From Dehalococcoidia bacterium (GTDB taxonomy: Bacteria; Chloroflexota; Dehalococcoidia; Lucifugimonadales; Australimonadaceae), in NCBI GenBank assembly GCA_022820645.1, contig JAJEFD010000009.1:62001-126000 (forward strand): 64,000 nucleotides of DNA, read 5' to 3'. Below, piece after piece: positions 59,902 to 64,000 of the stretch. Within the stretch, counting starts at the first letter, position 1; the number at the start of each line of letters is the position of its first letter. Made by a program: the position numbers and the translations under genes. Under the pieces are notes generated by a model. The model worked only from the letters and a program-made list of their open reading frames with translations. It did not search any database and was not told where the DNA came from.

Positions 59902-61548
59902 ATGTCGCCTTTACGCACCCTCCCCATCTCCCGCCTCGCGACGATGCTTTCGGGGCGGTCAATGTCCTGCGCCGTGCTCCTGTGCGCGTGCGCGGCGCTC
60001 GTTGTGCTGGCCGCATGCAGGCTGGAAGAGCCGACCCCTACGCCTTCCCCTGAGCCGACGCCGACTCCCACGAGCACACCGACGCCCACGCCGGCGCCTA
60101 CGTTTACTCCGGTGCCGACGGCAACGCCTACGCCGAGTCCGACTGCCACCGCCACTCCGCTCCCTTCGCCCGCGACGCCCACTCCGGTTCCGCCCACCCA
60201 CACGCCTACACCCATCCCGCCTACCCACACTCCTACACCGGTGCCCACCGCCACGGCGACCCCCACTGCCACGCCCACTCCCCTTCCCAAGCCGTGGACG
60301 GCGTTCAGGCCTGGCTGGTGGCGCGTGGACGCGGATATCGTCCCGGGCGTGTACGTGAGTGAGAGGCTCACGGAGAACTGCGAGTGGATCCGCGCGCATA
60401 ACATCCGCGCCCGCGAGGGCGAGGTCATCGGCTCCGGTTCGGCGAACAGCGGCGTGTTGCGCGTGGCGGTCCTGCCCACCGATGCGGCCATCATCACCTC
60501 GACCGGCTGCGGCACGTGGATGCTCGAAACGCCCGCAAGCAACCCGCCGCCCCAGGACTCCACCTTCTCCCGGCGCAATCAGCCCACGACGCTGAGCAGC
60601 AGCGGCGACCACACCTGCGCGCTCCGGCCGGACATGACTGTCGTCTGCTGGGGGAGCGACGTCTACGAACAGTCGTCGCCCGAGAAGCTCAAGGATGAGA
60701 ACGACGACCCGCTTCCTCCGGAAGAGCTGCTCTTCACGTCCATCAGCGCGGGCAGTTTCAACACGTGCGGACTGCGCCCGGACCTCACGTTGCTCTGCTG
60801 GGGCGACGACAGCGAAGGCCAATCGACTCCGCGCGTGCGGACCACGCCCGGTATCGGCGATTTCTTCATCGGCCTGGACGTCGGCGCGCTCCACGGTTGT
60901 GCGATACGCCGCGACTTCGCTCCCGTCTGCTGGGGCAGCAACGGGCCTGAACTCGCAGGCGTCCCGACTCCCACGCCCGCCAGCACCGACCCGGACTACT
61001 GGGACGGCCTGAAGCGCGCCGACCCGCCGCCGAACGAGCGGTTCGACGTGATCAGCAGCGGCGGGCAGCACACCTGCGCGCTCCGCAGGAACGGCTCCGC
61101 CGTCTGCTGGGGCGACGCTCGCTACGGGCAGACCACGCCGCCGGACGGCGGGACGTTCACTGCCATCAGCGCCGGCGGACTGCACACGTGCGCCATCGAC
61201 ACGGACGGGGCAGCCGTCTGCTGGGGCGCCAACGAGATGGGCCAGGCGTCGCCGCCGCAAGGGGTCAACTTCAGCGCCGTCAGCAGCGGCATCCGGCACA
61301 CCTGCGCGCTGCGGTCGGACGGAGCAGCCGTCTGCTGGGGCAGCAACGCGCAGGGGCAGTCGTCCCCGCCGGACCCGGACGCCCGGTACGCGGCCATCAG
61401 CAGCGGCGGTGTGCACACCTGCGCGTTGGAGGTGGACGGGACGGCGGTCTGCTGGGGGCGCGATGCGTACGGCCAGGCGTCGCCGCCGGAAGACGAGCGT
61501 TTCGCGGTGGGCCGCACCGGAGCGGCGATGACCGAGCCGATGAGGTGA
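59902..61548 (+). CDS. Surface lipoprotein with RCC1-type beta-propeller repeats
   Basis: 548 residues from ATG 59902, which the promoter position favours over TTG 59893. Lipobox VLAAC (Cys39), a long Thr-Pro linker (about 44-128), a small Trp/Cys-containing domain ([16 protein letters not shown]), then seven repeats with the pattern HTCAL-x2-DG-x-AVCWG-x-N-x2-GQ-x-SPP of RCC1_2. Cys pairs in each repeat could form disulfides outside the cell. The repeats should close into one propeller that binds a ligand or surface. A hairpin terminator follows. Confidence 0.85.
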   Translation: MSPLRTLPISRLATMLSGRSMSCAVLLCACAALVVLAACRLEEPTPTPSPEPTPTPTSTPTPTPAPTFTPVPTATPTPSPTATATPLPSPATPTPVPPTHTPTPIPPTHTPTPVPTATATPTATPTPLPKPWTAFRPGWWRVDADIVPGVYVSERLTENCEWIRAHNIRAREGEVIGSGSANSGVLRVAVLPTDAAIITSTGCGTWMLETPASNPPPQDSTFSRRNQPTTLSSSGDHTCALRPDMTVVCWGSDVYEQSSPEKLKDENDDPLPPEELLFTSISAGSFNTCGLRPDLTLLCWGDDSEGQSTPRVRTTPGIGDFFIGLDVGALHGCAIRRDFAPVCWGSNGPELAGVPTPTPASTDPDYWDGLKRADPPPNERFDVISSGGQHTCALRRNGSAVCWGDARYGQTTPPDGGTFTAISAGGLHTCAIDTDGAAVCWGANEMGQASPPQGVNFSAVSSGIRHTCALRSDGAAVCWGSNAQGQSSPPDPDARYAAISSGGVHTCALEVDGTAVCWGRDAYGQASPPEDERFAVGRTGAAMTEPMR

Positions 61549-61624
61549 CATCCGCCCGTTGCGCGTTCCGGCGCCTGCCTGACATGATGTCTACAGCGGC
61601 ATAGGACAGAGCGATACGTCGGGG

Positions 61625-61655
61625 AGAGCCCCGGTCTGAGAGAGACCGGGGCTCT
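61625..61655 (+). terminator. Strong intrinsic terminator
   Basis: A 13-base perfect stem, AGAGCCCCGGTCT (625-637) and AGACCGGGGCTCT (643-655), loop GAGAG, followed by TTTCG. Ends the lipoprotein transcript and isolates the phage portal gene that starts 56 bases later. Confidence 0.7.
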
Positions 61656-61710
61656 TTCGCGTTTCGCGAACGTGCGTCGCACACACAGGGACCGGCAAAG
61701 GAGGCTGGAG

Positions 61711-62886
61711 ATGCTGGGAACGTTGCGGGAAGTTATGGACGGTATCGCGGTACGACGGGCGAACACGCCGCTTGCGGCGTCGTTGCGGACGCTCGCGCCG
61801 GACAGAGGGACCGGCGCCGAGTGGCAGGCGACCGGCTACGGCGAGTACTACGCCAGGAGCGTCGACGTGTATGCGGCGGTGAAGCTCCGTGCGGAGGCGG
61901 CGTCCCGTCCGCCGCTGCAGGTGCGGGAGGTCGATGCCTCGGGCGCGTGGCGCTGGGTAGGGCCGGAGCATCCGGCGCAGCGGCTGCTCGATACGGTCAA
62001 CGGCTGGTGGAGCAGGAGCGACCTGCTCATCGCCACGGAGACCTATCTCTGCCTCTGGGGTGCCGCGTTCTGGTACCTCGGACGCTCGGTGAAAGCGTCC
62101 GCGTCCGGCGTGCCGGACGAGATATGGGCGCTGCGGCCCGACCGCGTGCGGGTGGTGCGCGACCCGGAGCGGTACGTGGCGGGGTTCGTCTACGAGGAGC
62201 GGGGACGGGAGACGGCGCTCCTGCCGGAGGAGGTGGTCTGGTTCCGCTACTTCAACCCGCTGGAGGAGTTCGCCGGGTTCTCGCCGATGGCAGCCGCGCG
62301 GCTCACAGCCGATATGGGGATGGACGCGCTGCGGTTCAACCGCGAGTTCTTCCGCAACGGCGCGCAGCCGCAGGACCTCGTCTTCCGAGCGAACGGGCCG
62401 GTTACCGACGGCCAGATCACCGAGTTCTACTCGAGGCTGGAAGCTCGCCACACCGGGCCGGGCAGAGCGCATCTACCGCTCGTCACCGGCGAGGCCTGGG
62501 ACGTGCAACGTCTGGGGTTGAACCAGCGGGACATGGAGTGGCTCGCCGGACTGCGGTGGAGCCTGGAGGGCGTTGCGCGCGTGTACGGCGTCCCGCTGCC
62601 GCTGCTGGAAGACTTCAGTCACGCGACGCTCAACAACGTGCGGGAGGCGCGCCGCATGTTCTGGGAGAAGACGATGGTCCCGGAGCTGACGTTCCTCGCG
62701 GGCGCGATCAACGAGGGCCTGATGCCGAGGCTCGGACCGTCGGCGCGGGGGCTGTCCGTGGCGTTCGACCTCACGCAGGTCGAGGCGCTGTCGGAGACGG
62801 AGAGCGAGCGCACGAGGCGCCAGGTGGCGCTCGTGCAGGCGGGCATCCTCACGCCGGAGGAGGCACGGCGGGAGCGGGGGCTCTAA
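61711..62886 (+). CDS. HK97-type phage portal protein
   Basis: 391 residues from ATG 61711 behind AAAGGAGG. Portal landmarks: VDVYAAVKLRAEAASRPPLQV, HPAQRLLDTVNGW, LLIATETYLCLWGAAFWYLGR, ALRPDRVRVVRD, VVWFRYFNP and GVPLPLLEDFSHATLNNVREARRMFWEKTMVPEL. Length fits the family. In tailed phages it forms the ring through which DNA enters the capsid. No terminase, protease or capsid gene is nearby, so it is an isolated remnant, a satellite component or domesticated. Its stop overlaps the convergent Ada-like gene. Confidence 0.85.
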   Translation: MLGTLREVMDGIAVRRANTPLAASLRTLAPDRGTGAEWQATGYGEYYARSVDVYAAVKLRAEAASRPPLQVREVDASGAWRWVGPEHPAQRLLDTVNGWWSRSDLLIATETYLCLWGAAFWYLGRSVKASASGVPDEIWALRPDRVRVVRDPERYVAGFVYEERGRETALLPEEVVWFRYFNPLEEFAGFSPMAAARLTADMGMDALRFNREFFRNGAQPQDLVFRANGPVTDGQITEFYSRLEARHTGPGRAHLPLVTGEAWDVQRLGLNQRDMEWLAGLRWSLEGVARVYGVPLPLLEDFSHATLNNVREARRMFWEKTMVPELTFLAGAINEGLMPRLGPSARGLSVAFDLTQVEALSETESERTRRQVALVQAGILTPEEARRERGL

Positions 62887-63077
62887 CCTCGCTGGCGCTT
62901 GCTCACCCAGGGACCGGGCGGGCCGTCCAGCGGCGTGCAGACGCGGCACGGGCGGTAGCCCGCCCCGGCGGCCTCGCGTTCGTCAGCGAAGGTGACGCGA
63001 TGGTCCGGCCTCGTGCGGCGGCCCGGCGGGCAGTTGGGACGGCAGAAGATGCGCGTCGTCGTGCAGCCGTTCAACAC
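62883..63077 (-). CDS. Stand-alone Ada-type metal-binding domain protein
   Basis: 64 residues from GTG 63077. TTTRIFCRPNCPP and EAAGAGYRPCRVCTP match the four-Cys zinc domain at the N-terminus of Ada, the methyl-phosphotriester sensor; the rest of Ada is missing. The frame is open upstream into the neighbouring gene (GPADAV), so the true start is unsure. May be a minimal methyl sensor or DNA-binding domain. Confidence 0.7.
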   Translation of the reverse strand: MLNGCTTTRIFCRPNCPPGRRTRPDHRVTFADEREAAGAGYRPCRVCTPLDGPPGPWVSKRQRG

Positions 63078-63093
63078 GGCGTCAGCCGGCCCG

Positions 63094-63828
63094 TCATACG
63101 GGGAGGTCTGCGGCAGAGTTGAGGTGGTCGTAAGCGCTCTTGAAGTCTGCGAGGGTGTCGATGTCCGTCCAGAAGAGGCCCTCGATGTCTCGCGTCGTGA
63201 CTCCGCACGGCGTGTTCGCCAGGTGCTGCATCACGCGGCTCAGCTCCAGTGCCGCGCCATCCTGTGCATAGAGGTAGTCGAGGGTGGCGAAGATGGACGG
63301 CTGGAAGACGAAGACGCCGATGTCCACGGCGTTCCAGCGCCGCAGCCCCTTGCCGATGCGCTTGAGGAAGCCGTCGCCGTCGACCAGCACCTTCGTGGCG
63401 TCGCTCAACTGGCTCTCCATCGACGCAGCCGAGTCCACGCCCAGCATCGCCGGATGCTCGCACTCTCCCACCAGCCGGACGGCAACACCCGGCTCGATGA
63501 TATGGTCGCTCATCGCCAGCATGAACGGCCCGCCTCCCGCGAAGTCCCGCGCGGCGCGGACCGAGACCGCATTGCCGCCCTCGAACTCCGGGTTGTGGAT
63601 GAACTCCAGCCGCACCCCGTCGGGCGCCCAATCGACGAGTCCTTCCATGATCTGCTCCGCCCGGTAGCCGACGACGATGCCGACCTCCCTGATGCCTGCC
63701 TCCGCCATGGCGGTGAGCGGGTACCAGATGAGCGGACGCTCTCTCAGATGTATCAGCGGTTTCGGCGTCCGGTACGTGAATGGCCGGAGTCTGCCGCCGT
63801 CACCGGCAGCGAGGATCACTCCCTGCAT
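63094..63828 (-). CDS. Nucleotidyltransferase, possibly inositol-1-phosphate cytidylyltransferase-like
   Basis: 244 residues behind AAGGAG. NTP-transferase fold: VILAAGDGGRLRPFTYRTPKPL at the start, FIHNPEFEGGNAVSV, FMLAMSDHIIEPG (metal Asp) and WTDIDTLADFKSAY at the end. GNAxSV and MSDHI are closest to the CTP:inositol-1-phosphate enzymes that make CDP-inositol for di-myo-inositol phosphate or phosphoinositides; sugar-1-phosphate transferases are alternatives. Ends 17 bases before the Ada-like GTG. Confidence 0.8.
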   Translation of the reverse strand: MQGVILAAGDGGRLRPFTYRTPKPLIHLRERPLIWYPLTAMAEAGIREVGIVVGYRAEQIMEGLVDWAPDGVRLEFIHNPEFEGGNAVSVRAARDFAGGGPFMLAMSDHIIEPGVAVRLVGECEHPAMLGVDSAASMESQLSDATKVLVDGDGFLKRIGKGLRRWNAVDIGVFVFQPSIFATLDYLYAQDGAALELSRVMQHLANTPCGVTTRDIEGLFWTDIDTLADFKSAYDHLNSAADLPV

Positions 63829-63935
63829 GGCACGCTCCTTCAGCGTTGTGCTATAGAAGCCTGTCCGCCGGGGGAATGACGGAAGGCGGCGCCCTCAGCT
63901 TGCCAGGGCGCGAGAGAGAAAACAGCCTGAGGCGG

Positions 63936-64000
63936 TTAAGCCCTGGCCAGCTCCTGGGACTCCTCCACTATCTTCGGAGTCAGGTGCGCCGGTACCTCGC
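63936..64000 (-). CDS. C-terminal end of an unidentified protein (partial)
   Basis: The last 20 codons of a leftward gene, ending PKIVEESQELARA and stop TAA at 63938-63936. Too short to assign. It lies about 107 bases upstream of the nucleotidyltransferase start. A GCGCCCT/AGGGCGC hairpin near 63880 may separate them. Confidence 0.45.
   Translation of the reverse strand, partial: EVPAHLTPKIVEESQELARA

Noticed and set aside
60042-60297. Repetitive CCNAC/ACNCC tract resembling a minisatellite
   Set aside because: It encodes the Thr-Pro linker of a lipoprotein and keeps frame; codon bias explains the repetition.
1-64000. CRISPR arrays, tRNA or rRNA genes, insertion sequences
   Set aside because: No regularly spaced identical repeats, cloverleaf sequences, rRNA stretches or transposase frames were recognised on either strand by reading; a profile search was not possible.

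Overview
The window is high-G+C bacterial chromosome, coding on both strands, and it looks most like a Chloroflexota (SAR202/Dehalococcoidia-like) genome. Three things point there. Many catabolic enzymes occur as paralogues: six Rieske oxygenases, three Gfo/Idh/MocA dehydrogenases, five amidohydrolase-2 proteins and three zinc alcohol dehydrogenases. Several lipoproteins carry long Thr-Pro linkers right after the lipobox. There are many separate solute-binding proteins. The assignment is inference; no rRNA or tRNA gene was recognised to confirm it.

Layout. 1-9487 (mostly minus): a dehydrogenase, three Rieske oxygenases alternating with a second dehydrogenase, a zinc-ribbon/beta-propeller membrane protein, a collagen-like lipoprotein and a solute-binding lipoprotein with an in-frame amber codon. 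9659-11571 (plus): bicupin and class II aldolase-like protein. 11588-14742 (minus): Rieske oxygenase followed by two dihydroxyphthalate-decarboxylase-like proteins. 14807-19474 (minus): iron-type ABC binding protein, fused permease and a repeat lipoprotein. 19684-27827 (minus): a very tight seven-gene unit of cupin, Rieske oxygenase, alcohol dehydrogenase, LigB-type extradiol dioxygenase and three amidohydrolases. 28129-33422 (plus): amidohydrolase, dehydrogenase, PanB-like protein, P-loop kinase, then a GatC/AtzG-like small protein with an amidase. 33419-41825 (minus): alcohol dehydrogenase, amidohydrolase, tripartite tricarboxylate transporter (TctC, fused TctA-TctB), AtzB-like deaminase and hydantoinase. 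42420-44924 (plus): alcohol dehydrogenase and Rieske oxygenase behind a repeat-rich control region.

Together the first 45 kb reads as a catabolic region for aromatic carboxylates and probably cyclic amides. The families match the bacterial phthalate route in kind: Rieske dioxygenase (Pht3), Gfo/Idh/MocA dihydrodiol dehydrogenase (Pht4), dihydroxyphthalate decarboxylase (Pht5) and LigB-like ring cleavage. No flavin or iron-sulfur reductase for the oxygenases was found in the window. Actual substrates cannot be read from sequence.

From 45 kb on the content is housekeeping and accessory: AlkD-like HEAT protein, TolB-like propeller, RecB-like/RNase H-like nuclease, ETF beta and alpha, MetE-like protein and Mfd. 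Between 52.6 and 56.2 kb lies a mosaic stretch. It holds phased repeats, two tiny membrane proteins, a highly structured non-coding element, and an A+T-rich AAA ATPase/DUF4276 pair preceded by two related palindromes; this pair is the best candidate for an acquired defence module. The right end carries an RCC1-repeat lipoprotein, an isolated phage portal gene, a stand-alone Ada-type zinc domain and a sugar/inositol-phosphate nucleotidyltransferase.
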